A DNA stretch of 64,000 nt from Solibacillus sp. FSL H8-0523 (GCF_038051985.1 NZ_CP150291.1:372001-436000), one strand, 5' to 3'; numbered from the stretch's first letter, positions 49,828-59,719 are shown. A program made the numbers and translations. Notes: generated by a model from the letters alone, not told the origin.

Positions 49828-50841
49828 ATGAAACGTAATTTACTGAAGCTATCATTCGTATTATTCGGGCTTCTGTTCGTATTAGCTGCATGTGGTACGG
49901 AAGAGAAAGACTCTTCAACAAACGACACAGCAAATAGTGGCGCTGGAGAAACAGCACAAACAGAAGATAAAACTTTTAAAATCGGGACAACACAAATCGT
50001 CGAACACCCATCTTTAGATGCAGCAAAGGACGGCTTTAAACAAGCAATTAAAGACGCGGGAATCGACGCAGAGTATGTCGATAAATCAGCAAATAATGAT
50101 AACAGTAACAACATGACAATCGCACAACAATTAGTAAGCGAAAACGTCGATTTAATTTTCGCGAATTCAACACCATCTGCACAGGCTGCAAAAAGTGCAA
50201 CAGCGGATATTCCAATTATCTTTACATCTGTAACAGATGCAGTCGGTGCCGAGCTGATTGACACCATGGCAGCACCAGGTGCGAACGTAACAGGTACAAT
50301 CGATTTACACCCAGACACAATGCCAAAATCAGTGGCATTCTTAAAAGAGTTAGGCGCAAAGAATGTCGGGATGATTTACAACGCGGGTGAACAAAACTCA
50401 GTAACACAAATCGCAGCAGTTAAAGAAATCGCAGCAAAAGAAGGCGTAACAATCCTTGATACAGCAGTATCAGCTTCTTCAGAAGTACGTCAAGCGGCTG
50501 AATCATTAATCGGTAAAGTCGATGCTTTCTATGTTGTAACAGATAACACAGTTGTTTCAGCATTAGAATCAGTAGTTGATGTAGCCAATACCAACACATT
50601 ACCATTAATCGTTGGGGAATTAGATTCTGTAGCGCGCGGTGGTTTAGCAGCTTATGGTTTCGACTACTACGATATTGGTTACGAAGCAGGTCAAATGGCC
50701 GCACAAATTTTATTAGAAGGTAAATCACCTGCTGAAATGCCAGCAGCTTACCCAGCTAACTTAAAATTAGTGATCAATAAAGCAGTGGCAGACAGCTTAG
50801 GTTTAGAAGTGAAACCAGAGTGGGGCGCTGAAATACAATAA
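49828..50841 (+). CDS. ABC transporter substrate-binding lipoprotein (TrpX-like)
   Basis: 337 residues. The lipobox LAAC places the lipidated cysteine at residue 22, after a hydrophobic signal. FKIGTTQIVEHPSLDAAKDGF, NMTIAQQLVSENVDLIFANSTPSAQAA and PIIFTSVTDAVGAELI match the ABC_sub_bind family that includes streptococcal TrpX/VanX proteins for aromatic amino acid uptake. It is followed by a permease and an ATPase. The substrate is inferred; tryptophan or tyrosine is likely. Confidence 0.85.
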   Translation: MKRNLLKLSFVLFGLLFVLAACGTEEKDSSTNDTANSGAGETAQTEDKTFKIGTTQIVEHPSLDAAKDGFKQAIKDAGIDAEYVDKSANNDNSNNMTIAQQLVSENVDLIFANSTPSAQAAKSATADIPIIFTSVTDAVGAELIDTMAAPGANVTGTIDLHPDTMPKSVAFLKELGAKNVGMIYNAGEQNSVTQIAAVKEIAAKEGVTILDTAVSASSEVRQAAESLIGKVDAFYVVTDNTVVSALESVVDVANTNTLPLIVGELDSVARGGLAAYGFDYYDIGYEAGQMAAQILLEGKSPAEMPAAYPANLKLVINKAVADSLGLEVKPEWGAEIQ

Positions 50842-50847
50842 TGTAGG

Positions 50848-50889
50848 ATTCGCGCTTGGGTCACCTCTTTGTGTGAACCAAGCGCGAAT
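50848..50889 (+). other. Intercistronic hairpin between the binding-protein and permease genes
   Basis: ATTCGCGCTTGG / CCAAGCGCGAAT with an inner TCAC/GTGA stem but only a weak T tract. It probably protects the upstream mRNA or partly terminates, giving more binding protein than permease. Confidence 0.6.
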
Positions 50890-50925
50890 GTTTATTTAAA
50901 GAGAAAAGTTAGGAGATGATTCAAC

Positions 50926-51966
50926 ATGTTTGCAGCTTTATTTGGTTCAGTGGAGCAAGGAATCATCTATGCAATTATGGCACTTGGCGTGTACTTAACA
51001 TTCCGCGTGCTAGATTTTCCGGATTTAACGGTTGATGGAAGCTTTGTAACGGGTGCAGGGACAGCCGCGATGATGATCGTGCTTGGCTACAATCCGATAC
51101 TCGCAACCTTCGTCGCAACAATTGCTGGATTTATTGCTGGATGTATGACAGGGATTTTACACACAAAAGGCAATATCAACCCATTGTTATCGGGAATTTT
51201 AATGATGATTGCGCTGTATTCCATTAACTTGCGCATCATGGGCTTAAGCTCGGATTCGGGTGTCACACGTCCAAACATTCCACTATTAAATTCAGATACG
51301 ATTTTTACATCGTTTAATAATTTTTGGTCAGGCTTAGGCATAGACGGCGTGTTATCAAATTTGCTGAAATCATTGGGCGTTCAAGCGATTCCATCAACAT
51401 GGGGCGTTTTAATCTTAATGATCTTAGTAACGGTCATCATTAAATTAGTCGTTGATTGGTTCTTAAAAACAGAAGTGGGCTTAGCGATCCGTGCAACAGG
51501 GGATAACAAGCGCATGATTCGGAGCTTCTCGGCTAATACCGATTCATTAATCATTTTAGGCTTAGGGATTTCAAATGCGATGGTTGCGTTATCAGGTGCG
51601 TTAATCGCACAGTATACAAAATTCGCAGATGTTGGCTTAGGGATCGGGATGATTGTCGTTGGGTTAGCTTCGGTCATTATTGGTGAAGCGATTTTTGGTA
51701 CAAAATCAATTGTCCGTGTCACATTTGCGGTCATCGCGGGGGCCATTATTTATCGTATGATTTATGCACTAGCACTACGCGTGGACTGGTTAGATTCTGG
51801 GGACATGAAGCTGATTACAGCTGTAATTGTAATTTTAGCGTTAGTCATCCCGCAAATTGTGAGTAAATATAAAGAGAAAAAACGTAGAGCGCGTCGTTTA
51901 GAAGAACGTATGGCCGCGCAACATGCAAAACTTGAAATCGAGCAGGGAGGGAAGAACCTTGCTTAA
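50926..51966 (+). CDS. ABC transporter permease (TrpY-like, BPD_transp_2)
   Basis: 346 residues with about nine helices. It opens FGSVEQGIIYAIMALGVYLTFRVLDFPDLTVDGSF and has LAIRATGDNKRMIRSF, the ATPase-coupling loop. The tail is highly basic and charged. It overlaps the ATPase start by 8 nt. Confidence 0.85.
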   Translation: MFAALFGSVEQGIIYAIMALGVYLTFRVLDFPDLTVDGSFVTGAGTAAMMIVLGYNPILATFVATIAGFIAGCMTGILHTKGNINPLLSGILMMIALYSINLRIMGLSSDSGVTRPNIPLLNSDTIFTSFNNFWSGLGIDGVLSNLLKSLGVQAIPSTWGVLILMILVTVIIKLVVDWFLKTEVGLAIRATGDNKRMIRSFSANTDSLIILGLGISNAMVALSGALIAQYTKFADVGLGIGMIVVGLASVIIGEAIFGTKSIVRVTFAVIAGAIIYRMIYALALRVDWLDSGDMKLITAVIVILALVIPQIVSKYKEKKRRARRLEERMAAQHAKLEIEQGGKNLA

Positions 51967-52753
51967 ATTAGATGGCATTAACAAAGTATTTAACGAAGGT
52001 ACACCAGATGAAAAAATCGCATTAGATAATATTAATCTGCATTTAGCAGCGGGTGATTTCGTTACGATTATCGGGAGTAATGGTGCGGGGAAATCAACGA
52101 TGATGAACATGGTTTCAGGTGCATTAACACCAGATTTCGGTTCGGTCATCATTGATAGCAATGACTTAACACGCTTACCAGAACATAAGCGCGCGGTGCA
52201 TATTGGCCGTGTGTTCCAAGATCCAATGGCTGGTACCGCACCGACGATGACAATTGAAGAAAATTTAGCAATCGCCTATTCACGGAATGCCAAGCGTAGT
52301 TTACGTTTTGGCGTCGATAAAAAGCGTCGTGAATTTTTCAAAACGTCACTGGAAAAACTGCATTTAAATTTAGAAAACCGTTTATCCGCGAAAGTTGGTT
52401 TACTATCAGGTGGGGAACGACAGGCACTGAGCTTACTAATGGCAACGTTTACGAAGCCGTCGATTCTACTACTGGATGAGCATACTGCTGCACTGGATCC
52501 GTCACGTGCCGAGCTAATTACGAATTTAACAAAAGAACTTGTTGAAGAAAGTAAGTTAACAACACTGATGGTCACACATAATATGCAGCAAGCCCTGGAT
52601 CTAGGGAACCGTTTGATTATGATGGATAAAGGGCAGATCATTTTAGAGGTAGAAGCAGACCGCAAGCCACATTTAACGATTCCTGATCTAATGCTGGAAT
52701 TCGAACATATCCGCGGTGAAAAAATGAACTCAGATCGTGCATTATTAGGATAA
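51959..52753 (+). CDS. ABC transporter ATP-binding protein (TrpZ-like)
   Basis: The TTG at 51959 is chosen since AGGGAGG lies 8 nt upstream, within the permease gene. The 264-residue protein has Walker A GSNGAGKST, Q-loop FQDPM, signature LLSGGERQAL, Walker B ILLLDEHTAALDP and H-loop VTHNM. It powers the preceding permease. A terminator follows. Confidence 0.92.
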   Translation: MLKLDGINKVFNEGTPDEKIALDNINLHLAAGDFVTIIGSNGAGKSTMMNMVSGALTPDFGSVIIDSNDLTRLPEHKRAVHIGRVFQDPMAGTAPTMTIEENLAIAYSRNAKRSLRFGVDKKRREFFKTSLEKLHLNLENRLSAKVGLLSGGERQALSLLMATFTKPSILLLDEHTAALDPSRAELITNLTKELVEESKLTTLMVTHNMQQALDLGNRLIMMDKGQIILEVEADRKPHLTIPDLMLEFEHIRGEKMNSDRALLG

Positions 52754-52761
52754 CCGAAAAC

Positions 52762-52800
52762 GCTAACCCGTCGTCTTGAACGACAGGTTAGCTTTTTTTG
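52762..52800 (+). terminator. Terminator of the ABC transporter operon
   Basis: GCTAACC-GTCGT / ACGAC-GGTTAGC followed by T7. Confidence 0.88.
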
Positions 52801-52814
52801 TATGCGCATTTACA

Positions 52815-52846
52815 CAAAAAACCGCTACTGTAAAAAGTAGCGGTTA
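52815..52846 (-). terminator. Terminator of ilvA
   Basis: Minus strand AACCGCTACTTT / AGTAGCGGTT with TTTTT. Confidence 0.8.
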
Positions 52847-52850
52847 GCGA

Positions 52851-54119
52851 TTAAACAAGCAGCGCAAACAACGTGCTGTCTTTATTCACTTCTTTATATT
52901 CAAACCCATTCGCAAGCATGCGTTCCATTAAGCCGGCGCGGTCATTAGGGTGACCAATTTCAATACCGACAAGTGCAGGACCGCTTTCTTTGTTATTTTT
53001 CTTCGTATACTCAAACGTTGTAATATCATCATTTGGTCCAAGTACTTCTGTTAGGAACTGACGCAGTGCACCAGAACGCTGCGGGAAGCTGACGATAAAG
53101 TAATGTAGTAAGCCTTCATAAATAAGTGAGCGTTCCTTAATTTCTTGCATGCGTCCGATATCGTTATTACCACCAGAAATAATGACAACGACTGATTTTC
53201 CACGGATTTGTTCGGCATAAAAATCAAGTGCCGCCACCGATAATGCCCCAGCAGGTTCTGCGATAATCGCATGTTTATTATATAAATCTAAAATCGTTGT
53301 ACATACTTTGCCTTCAGGAACAGCTACGATGTCGTCTAAATACGTGCGGCATACTTGGTACGTATCATTGCCTACGCATTTAACAGCTGCGCCATCGACG
53401 AATTTATCAATCCAATCGAGGGCAACCGGGCCTTCATGATCGAAAGCAGACTTCATACTCGACGCACCAGCTGGTTCTACGCCAATGACCTTACTCGTTG
53501 GAGATAAATTCTTCACATAAGCCGAAACACCTGACATCAAGCCACCGCCGCCAATGCTCCCAAAAATATAGTCAATGGGCTCTTCGATATCATTCATAAT
53601 TTCCACCGCAACCGTCCCTTGACCTGCCATCACGTCGTAATCATCGAATGGATGAATGAAAATGCGATTCTCTTCTTCGCAGTAAGCAATCGCACTTTTC
53701 GCCGAATCATCGAAAGTATCACCAGCTAGCACGATTTCAACAAAATTGCGCCCAAACATACGCACCTGATCAATCTTTTGTTTTGGTGTCGTTTTTGGCA
53801 TGAAAATCGTCGCCTGGATTTCTAATTTCGCACAGGCATACGCCACACCTTGCGCATGGTTGCCGGCACTTGCGCACACAACGCCTGAAGCGCGGGCATC
53901 GTCTTCGATTTTTTTAATTTTATAATAGGCACCGCGCAATTTAAATGAACGCACATGCTGCAAATCCTCGCGTTTGAAATAAATTTTTGCACCGTACTTT
54001 TCTGATAAGTAATCATTTAATTGTAGTGGCGTATGTACGACCACATCCTTTAAAAAATGGTGTGCGATTAATACGTTTTCCACCGCAATGGTCTTTGGTT
54101 GAGCAACTTCCATCTCCAT
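52851..54119 (-). CDS. ilvA: Threonine ammonia-lyase (biosynthetic type, single ACT-like domain)
   Basis: 422 residues. The PLP lysine is Lys60 in RSFKLRGAYYK; SAGNHAQGVA and the glycine loop GSIGGGGLMSG bind substrate and phosphate. The C-terminal part (about 335-422, LHYFIVSFPQRSGALRQFL) is one ACT-like regulatory domain, so isoleucine feedback control is expected. It deaminates threonine to 2-oxobutanoate, the first step to isoleucine. It has its own terminator and is not in an ilv operon here. Confidence 0.92.
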   Translation of the reverse strand: MEMEVAQPKTIAVENVLIAHHFLKDVVVHTPLQLNDYLSEKYGAKIYFKREDLQHVRSFKLRGAYYKIKKIEDDARASGVVCASAGNHAQGVAYACAKLEIQATIFMPKTTPKQKIDQVRMFGRNFVEIVLAGDTFDDSAKSAIAYCEEENRIFIHPFDDYDVMAGQGTVAVEIMNDIEEPIDYIFGSIGGGGLMSGVSAYVKNLSPTSKVIGVEPAGASSMKSAFDHEGPVALDWIDKFVDGAAVKCVGNDTYQVCRTYLDDIVAVPEGKVCTTILDLYNKHAIIAEPAGALSVAALDFYAEQIRGKSVVVIISGGNNDIGRMQEIKERSLIYEGLLHYFIVSFPQRSGALRQFLTEVLGPNDDITTFEYTKKNNKESGPALVGIEIGHPNDRAGLMERMLANGFEYKEVNKDSTLFALLV

Positions 54120-54249
54120 GTAACCTCCGTCGTCTGTCTAAAAGATTAAACTATTTTATCATAAAAATACTAATAAATGTTGTAAAAATTCAGTAAATTA
54201 AGAAAGTTTATAAAATCGTCATAATGAAAGCGGTTTAAGGGAGAGGATA

Positions 54250-54288
54250 AAAAAATCCCGCATTTTGCAAAGATGCAAAACACGGGAT
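54250..54288 (-). terminator. Terminator of the YjiH-family gene
   Basis: Minus strand ATCCCG-TTTTGCA / TGCAAAA-CGGGAT with T7. Confidence 0.85.
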
Positions 54289-54292
54289 GTTG

Positions 54293-55645
54293 TTAGAATA
54301 ATAAATGCGCAATCGCTGCGATAATTGGAATCGAGATAATTGTACGGATTAAGAAAATCACGAACAGATCCCATAATTTTAATGGAAGCTTCGTACCTAA
54401 AATTAGGCCGCCGACTTCAGACATGTAAATTAATTGTGTAACGGAAACCGTGGCAATGAAGAAACGTGTCATCTCTGATTCAATGCCTGCTCCTAAAATT
54501 GAAGGCAATAGCATATCCGCAAAGCCGACGATCATTGTTTGCGCGGCTTCACTTGCTTCAGGAATTTGTAGAAGCATTAAAATTGGCTCAAACGGCATCC
54601 CTAAAATACGGAAGAAGCTTGTAAATTCAGCTAAAACTAACGCAATTGTACCAAATGCCATGATGATTGGCGTAACTGCAAACCACATTTCTAGCACATT
54701 TACAAACCCGTTTTTCACCATTTTACCTAAGTTACGATTTGAATCGGCTTTTGATAACGCATTGTGTAAGCCGTACGTTACGACGTTGTAGCCATCTTGC
54801 ACTTCTTCACGATTCGCAGCTGCTTCGGAACCATCAATTAACGTATCCGCCTTGTGCTTTAACGGATAAATACGGGGCATAATCACCGCTAGTACTAATC
54901 CACAGAAAATAACCGATGCATAAAACTCAAGGAAGTACGCTTCAATGCCAATCGTTTCAACAACGACTAAACAGAAGGTAATCGATACAACAGAGAATGT
55001 TGTCGCAATCGTTGCGGCTTCACGACCTGTATAGTTTTTTTCTTCGTACTGCTTGCTCGTTAGTAACACACCAATTGTTCCATCACCAACCCATGACGCT
55101 AAACAGTCAATCGCAGAACGTCCAGGTACTTTGAAAATCGGACGCATGATTTTCACCATCATCGAACCGAAAAATTCAAGTAAACCGAAGTCTGTTAATA
55201 ATGGAAGTAACAGCCCCGCAAATAAGAAAAGCACGAACATAAATGTTACTAGACCACTTAAAGGATCAATTAAAATTCCAGTTGTCACATCACTTGTTAA
55301 AGCGTCAGGACCGACTTGGAATAAAAACGCACCTGCGAACACAACGGCAAGAACACGCATGATCGTCCAGAACCAGTGTACGCGAAATAACGAATCCCAA
55401 ATTTTGCGCGGCCCACGCTGTGGAATAAAGTGCATCACAATCGAACCGAGCGCTGCAATAATAAAGACAATGAACGCGAACCAATGGATAAAGCCGTCCG
55501 TATAACCAGCCAACCAATTCGCAAGTAACGCAATTGGTACCTTTACACCAGCATCTGTACTAATCGGTGTAATGAAAATAAACACACCAAGTGCAGACAT
55601 GGCTAAAAATAAAAACCACGTGTAAAACGAAAATTTTGTTTTCAT
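54293..55645 (-). CDS. YjiH-family membrane protein with nucleoside-recognition (Gate) domains
   Basis: 450 residues with about ten helices. LASWVGDGTIGVLLTSKQYEE and the following REAATIATTFSVVSITFCLVV are hallmarks of the YjiH family related to nucleoside-transporter Gate domains. The substrate is unknown. It stands alone. Confidence 0.78.
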   Translation of the reverse strand: MKTKFSFYTWFLFLAMSALGVFIFITPISTDAGVKVPIALLANWLAGYTDGFIHWFAFIVFIIAALGSIVMHFIPQRGPRKIWDSLFRVHWFWTIMRVLAVVFAGAFLFQVGPDALTSDVTTGILIDPLSGLVTFMFVLFLFAGLLLPLLTDFGLLEFFGSMMVKIMRPIFKVPGRSAIDCLASWVGDGTIGVLLTSKQYEEKNYTGREAATIATTFSVVSITFCLVVVETIGIEAYFLEFYASVIFCGLVLAVIMPRIYPLKHKADTLIDGSEAAANREEVQDGYNVVTYGLHNALSKADSNRNLGKMVKNGFVNVLEMWFAVTPIIMAFGTIALVLAEFTSFFRILGMPFEPILMLLQIPEASEAAQTMIVGFADMLLPSILGAGIESEMTRFFIATVSVTQLIYMSEVGGLILGTKLPLKLWDLFVIFLIRTIISIPIIAAIAHLLF

Positions 55646-55879
55646 CTATAATAACCTCATTAAAATGTATTGTTGTATATTTATACACTATAAAAGGTCG
55701 AAATATGGTTTGTCTACTGTTTTGCATAAAGAGTAATATTTCTGAAAATTATTGATGAGTAAGAAATTGCATATGTAAAAAGAAAGGGTACCTATTATAC
55801 GAATAAAATGTGTGTTTGTAGAGGATTTCAGAAAAAGAATAGTTGAATAAAAATACATTATTTTGAATTTGGAAATAAA

Positions 55880-55910
55880 AAGATGCTCTGTCAAATGACG
55901 AGAGCATCTT
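55880..55910 (-). terminator. Terminator of the yojF-bshB2 operon
   Basis: Minus strand GATGCTCT-GTCA / ACAGAGCATC followed by TTTTTATT. Confidence 0.8.
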
Positions 55911-55916
55911 GCTTTA

Positions 55917-56594
55917 TTAATCGTTAAACGTAATGTTGTAAAAATGCTCGAAGTTTAGCCAGCTATCTGACATCACTTCACCGTCATCCACACGTTTTGC
56001 CGTTTCTTGCATCATCCAAGCTGTTTGCGAAGCATGTGCTTGCAGTGCTTTTACTTTATCGTTTTTCACAGACTGAATATCTACAGATACATGGGGTTCC
56101 CCATTTTTTTCAACTGTGTCATTAGCAAATGCACAAGCTAAAATACGTGGTCGCTTTTCTTTTTCAATACGACGAACCGCTTCCACAACGGCCTTTGCTG
56201 TTGCTTCGTGGTCTGGATGCACTGCAAAGCCTGGTAGGAAAGTATAAATTAATGAAGGGTTTAACTCGTTAATTAAATCCGTCACAAGCTGCACCATTTT
56301 TTCATCGTCTTCAAATTCGATTGTTTTATCGCGTAGGCCCATCATACGTAAATCTTCAATGCCCATCGCTTCACAGGCTGCAATCAGCTCTTTACGGCGA
56401 ATTTCAGGAAGTGATTCACGCGTTGCAAATGGGGGATTGCCTAAATTACGGCCCATTTCACCTAATGTTAAGCACGCGTATGTAACGGGCACGCCCATAT
56501 TACGGTACATACGAATGACGCCTGCAACAGAAAAAGCCTCATCATCTGGGTGAGGGTACACGACTAATACGTGACGTTCTTGTAGTAAAGTCAT
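55917..56594 (-). CDS. bshB2: Bacillithiol biosynthesis deacetylase BshB2
   Basis: 225 residues from ATG 56594 (AAGGAGG upstream). YPHPDDEAFSVAGVI and FAVHPDHEAT supply the zinc-binding His/Asp set of the PIG-L deacetylase family. It removes the acetyl group from GlcNAc-malate in bacillithiol synthesis. Its partner yojF lies just upstream, as in B. subtilis. Confidence 0.9.
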   Translation of the reverse strand: MTLLQERHVLVVYPHPDDEAFSVAGVIRMYRNMGVPVTYACLTLGEMGRNLGNPPFATRESLPEIRRKELIAACEAMGIEDLRMMGLRDKTIEFEDDEKMVQLVTDLINELNPSLIYTFLPGFAVHPDHEATAKAVVEAVRRIEKEKRPRILACAFANDTVEKNGEPHVSVDIQSVKNDKVKALQAHASQTAWMMQETAKRVDDGEVMSDSWLNFEHFYNITFND

Positions 56595-56607
56595 CAGTAG
56601 ATCCTCC

Positions 56608-56958
56608 TTAATAAGCAAATGGCGATTCGCTAATTTCTAGTGCGATCGCTAGCTTTCCTTCATTGTCTAAGCCCGCCATCAGTAAGCGGCCTTGCTCGTC
56701 TAATTCAAAGTGCGTAATGCCTTGTGCGTACACCCAACCATGCGCCATTTTTAAGCCAACACGGTGTGGTGAATCACCAACGACCTTACCTAATTCATAA
56801 TTTAATTTGACGTTGCGGATAAATGCCCCCGCATTAAAAAAGTTTTCATTGTAATGAGTAGCATAAGACCCATTTGTCGTTTCTAGATGAATATAAACGT
56901 CTTTGTTCGCAAAAGAATTAAGTAATTCTTGGAGCTCTGTTTGATTTACTTCCTTCAT
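56608..56958 (-). CDS. yojF: YojF family protein (DUF1806)
   Basis: 116 residues from ATG 56958 with AAAGGAGA upstream. NKDVYIHLETTNGSYATHYN and the neighbouring bshB2 identify it as YojF, of unknown function. It ends 13 nt before bshB2, so the two form an operon. Confidence 0.85.
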   Translation of the reverse strand: MKEVNQTELQELLNSFANKDVYIHLETTNGSYATHYNENFFNAGAFIRNVKLNYELGKVVGDSPHRVGLKMAHGWVYAQGITHFELDEQGRLLMAGLDNEGKLAIALEISESPFAY

Positions 56959-57019
56959 CTCAATTCTCCTTTCGAATCTATCTATTAATAGTATAGTCAA
57001 AATTGGTGCACTATGAAAA

Positions 57020-57055
57020 GAAAAAGGCACACGAGAAGCGAATTCTCGTGTGACT
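57020..57055 (-). terminator. Terminator of pdxK
   Basis: Minus strand CACACGAGAA / TTCTCGTGTG followed by CCTTTTTC. Confidence 0.75.
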
Positions 57056-57060
57056 TAAAT

Positions 57061-57906
57061 TTATGCTTGCACGTAATGCGGAATTGTTGTCACTGTTACT
57101 TCAGGTGCACCGAAGCGAGATTTTGCGCCGTGCATCACAGGTCCAACATGTTCATTTAACGCCCAGCCGTGTTTAATGGCAGCTGAAACAAACTCTTTTG
57201 CTTCAATAACTGCTTCTTCAACCGAAAGGCCGTTTGCTAAGTTCGCACAAACGCTTGCTGCAAATGTACAGCCTGCGCCGTGGTTATAAGTTGAAGCGAC
57301 TTTTTCCGTTTCAAGTAATTTAAATTCCGTACCATTAAAGAATAAATCCACGGCTTTATCGTGTGCTAATGCTTTTCCGCCTTTAATGACGACATTTTTC
57401 GCGCCAAGTGCATGAATTTTCGCAGCCGCCACTTGCATGTCTGTGATTGTTTTTGGTGTCGGCACACCAGCTAACTGACCCGCTTCGAATAAATTAGGTG
57501 TAACTACAGTCGCGTATGGTAATAAGTAGTTCACCATCGCAGTTGTGTTCCCTGGATTTAATACTTCATCGTCACCTTTACATACCATGACTGGGTCAAT
57601 GACAACTTTATCTGTACCGGATTTTTGGATCGCTTTTGAGGCAATTTGAATAATTTCTTCGGTTGAAAGCATCCCTGTTTTAATCGCATCCACACCTGTT
57701 GACAGGGCCGTATCGATTTGACTTTGTAAAAGTGCAGTTGGTAATGGTGTCACGCTATGACTCCAGTTTTTCGGATCCATCGTCACGACTACTGTTAAAG
57801 CGACCATTCCGTATGTGCCATGCTCCTGAAATGCCTTCAAGTCGGCTTGCATTCCTGCGCCACCAGATGTGTCTGACCCTGCAATTGTTAATGTTTTTTT
57901 CAGCAT
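57061..57906 (-). CDS. pdxK: Pyridoxine/pyridoxal kinase of the ThiD-like type
   Basis: 281 residues. TIAGSDTSGGAGMQADLKAFQEHGTYGM, VVIDPVMVCKGDDEVL and NHGAGCTFAASV are signatures of the ThiD/PdxK ribokinase-like family, the last carrying the catalytic aspartate-neighbour cysteine loop. It resembles B. subtilis PdxK, which phosphorylates pyridoxal and pyridoxine. A ThiD role (HMP kinase) is the alternative. Confidence 0.85.
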   Translation of the reverse strand: MLKKTLTIAGSDTSGGAGMQADLKAFQEHGTYGMVALTVVVTMDPKNWSHSVTPLPTALLQSQIDTALSTGVDAIKTGMLSTEEIIQIASKAIQKSGTDKVVIDPVMVCKGDDEVLNPGNTTAMVNYLLPYATVVTPNLFEAGQLAGVPTPKTITDMQVAAAKIHALGAKNVVIKGGKALAHDKAVDLFFNGTEFKLLETEKVASTYNHGAGCTFAASVCANLANGLSVEEAVIEAKEFVSAAIKHGWALNEHVGPVMHGAKSRFGAPEVTVTTIPHYVQA

Positions 57907-58067
57907 AATAAAAACTCCTTAAAAAGAATATTCGAATAATAATTGCTTTTAGTATAGCGTGCATCTGACTTTATAGAAATAGCCAGAATCAATGAAAACT
58001 ATAAGGTCAGATGGAGGACTTGAATTTTCTCGTTATTTTTACTACTGTTTGGAGTGAGGTGAAGAAA

Positions 58068-58769
58068 TTGATCGAACAATTAACAAATGGATGGCAGGAA
58101 ATTTTAGCCCCACAACAAGAAGAAACGTATTATCAAAAATTAATGCAATTTGTAAACGAACAGTATGAAACAGCGGTCGTGTATCCGAAAAAAGAGCATA
58201 TTTTTAGTGCGCTACACTATACCGATTATAATGAGGTAAAGGTTGTTCTTTTAGGACAAGACCCATATCACGGACCGAATCAAGCACACGGCTTAAGCTT
58301 TTCCGTTGAACAAGGACAAAAATTACCACCGTCATTAAAAAACATGATGAAGGAACTACAGGAAGATGTCGGCTGCCCACTACCAGATCACGGGGAGTTA
58401 GTTGACTGGGCCAAGCAAGGCGTTCTTCTATTAAATACGGTATTAACTGTGCGTCAAGGGGAGGCCAATTCGCATAAAGGGCAAGGCTGGGAACAATTGA
58501 CCGATGTCATCATTGAAAAGCTAGCAATGCGTAAAAAGCCGATTGTATTTTTATTATGGGGCAAACCAGCGCAAAGTAAGCGTGCGATTATTGAGCGAGT
58601 TTCAAATGACCACGTGATTTTAGAAGCACCGCATCCAAGTCCATTAAGCGCATATCGCGGCTTTTTTGGTAGTAAGCCGTATTCGAAAACAAATGAAGTG
58701 CTTTTGACACGTGGCGAGCGTCCGATTGATTGGTGTATCAACAGCAAACAGGCTAAACTTTTTGACTGA
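58068..58769 (+). CDS. ung: Uracil-DNA glycosylase, family 1
   Basis: TTG 58068 is preferred, with GAGGTGA just upstream and an N-terminus matching the usual length; an in-frame ATG at 58011 would add 19 residues. The 233-residue enzyme holds the catalytic GQDPYHG (Asp at about 65) and [14 protein letters not shown]. It removes uracil from DNA. The ywdI and ywdK homologues downstream match the B. subtilis neighbourhood. Confidence 0.95.
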   Translation: MIEQLTNGWQEILAPQQEETYYQKLMQFVNEQYETAVVYPKKEHIFSALHYTDYNEVKVVLLGQDPYHGPNQAHGLSFSVEQGQKLPPSLKNMMKELQEDVGCPLPDHGELVDWAKQGVLLLNTVLTVRQGEANSHKGQGWEQLTDVIIEKLAMRKKPIVFLLWGKPAQSKRAIIERVSNDHVILEAPHPSPLSAYRGFFGSKPYSKTNEVLLTRGERPIDWCINSKQAKLFD

Positions 58770-58810
58770 AAGATGGTAAAGTGAACTAAGAGAAAGAGAG
58801 GGAACAACCA

Positions 58811-58993
58811 ATGAAAATAGATTGCTTTAAATGTCAGCATTTCCGTGTAACATGGGATCAAGCCAACCCACGTGGCTGCGCGGCATATGGCTTTAAAACA
58901 AAGCAGCTGCCATCATTAGTTGTTCGGCAGTCAAGTGGCATGGAGTGTTTGAAATTCGTGGCAAAAGTAAGACAGGGAGGTACGGAGCGATGA
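58811..58993 (+). CDS. Small cysteine-containing protein, hypothetical
   Basis: 60 residues from ATG with GAGAGGG upstream. It has four cysteines in a CxxC...C...C arrangement (DCFKCQHF, RGCAAYGF, MECLKF), suggesting a metal site. It sits 41 nt after ung and overlaps the ywdI start by 4 nt (ATGA). The function is unknown, but the position suggests cotranscription with ung. Confidence 0.6.
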   Translation: MKIDCFKCQHFRVTWDQANPRGCAAYGFKTKQLPSLVVRQSSGMECLKFVAKVRQGGTER

Positions 58994-59256
58994 TTACACA
59001 GCAAACGATTTTAACACAAATTGATAAGCTAACGGCTGAAGCGCGACAACTACCGGAGCAACAAGCACGAGAAAAATTCGCTGCGATTAAAGCACTTTGC
59101 GAGGTCGTGTTAGCAGAATCAACTGCGGTAACACCACAGCAAACTTACGTAGCGCCGATCGCAAAGCCTGCTCCTGTCTTCACACAACCAGTAGCAATCC
59201 CGTCTCAAAAGTTACAAGAAGAGGATGCAAACGGGGATTCACTTTTTGATTTTTAA
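58990..59256 (+). CDS. ywdI: YwdI family protein
   Basis: 88 residues from ATG 58990 (GGGAGG upstream). MITQQTILTQIDKLTAEAR and the acidic tail NGDSLFDF resemble YwdI/DUF5327 of Bacillus; the middle is proline-rich. Function unknown. Confidence 0.7.
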   Translation: MITQQTILTQIDKLTAEARQLPEQQAREKFAAIKALCEVVLAESTAVTPQQTYVAPIAKPAPVFTQPVAIPSQKLQEEDANGDSLFDF

Positions 59257-59294
59257 TTGAAGAAAAACAGATGAAATAGAAAGAGGTAAGAAGA

Positions 59295-59672
59295 ATGAAG
59301 GGTTCAATTATTTCAGGTGCAATTCATGGTTTTTTATCAGTAGCACTGGGCGCATTTGCGGCGCATGGATTAGAAGATGTATTAGACGATTACGGCACAG
59401 GCATTTGGGATACAGCGGTACAGTACCAAATGTTCCATGCAGCTGCACTCATTTTAGTCGGCATTTTAATGGCACGTCCATTATTTGGTGACGTAAAGCA
59501 ATTAAAAGTAGCGATGTTTTGCTTTAACGCCGGTATCTTTTTCTTCTCGGGAAGCTTAATGGTATTAGCACTTACAGGTATTAAAGTATTAGGCGCGATT
59601 ACACCAATTGGCGGTGTATTCTTCTTAATTGGTTGGGTTATGATTATTTTAACCGCAGTAAAAAAAGCATAG
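59295..59672 (+). CDS. ywdK: DUF423 family membrane protein (YwdK-like)
   Basis: 125 residues, four helices. LGAFAAHGLEDVL and YQMFHAAALILVG are the DUF423 signature. Last gene of the ung group; strong terminator behind it. Function unknown. Confidence 0.85.
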   Translation: MKGSIISGAIHGFLSVALGAFAAHGLEDVLDDYGTGIWDTAVQYQMFHAAALILVGILMARPLFGDVKQLKVAMFCFNAGIFFFSGSLMVLALTGIKVLGAITPIGGVFFLIGWVMIILTAVKKA

Positions 59673-59676
59673 AAAA

Positions 59677-59719
59677 CAAAAGCACGTACTTCTAAATTTA
59701 GAAGTATGTGCTTTTTTTA
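59677..59719 (+). terminator. Terminator of the ung-ywdK group
   Basis: AAAAGCACGTACTTCTAA / TTAGAAGTATGTGCTTTT with T run. Confidence 0.88.
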
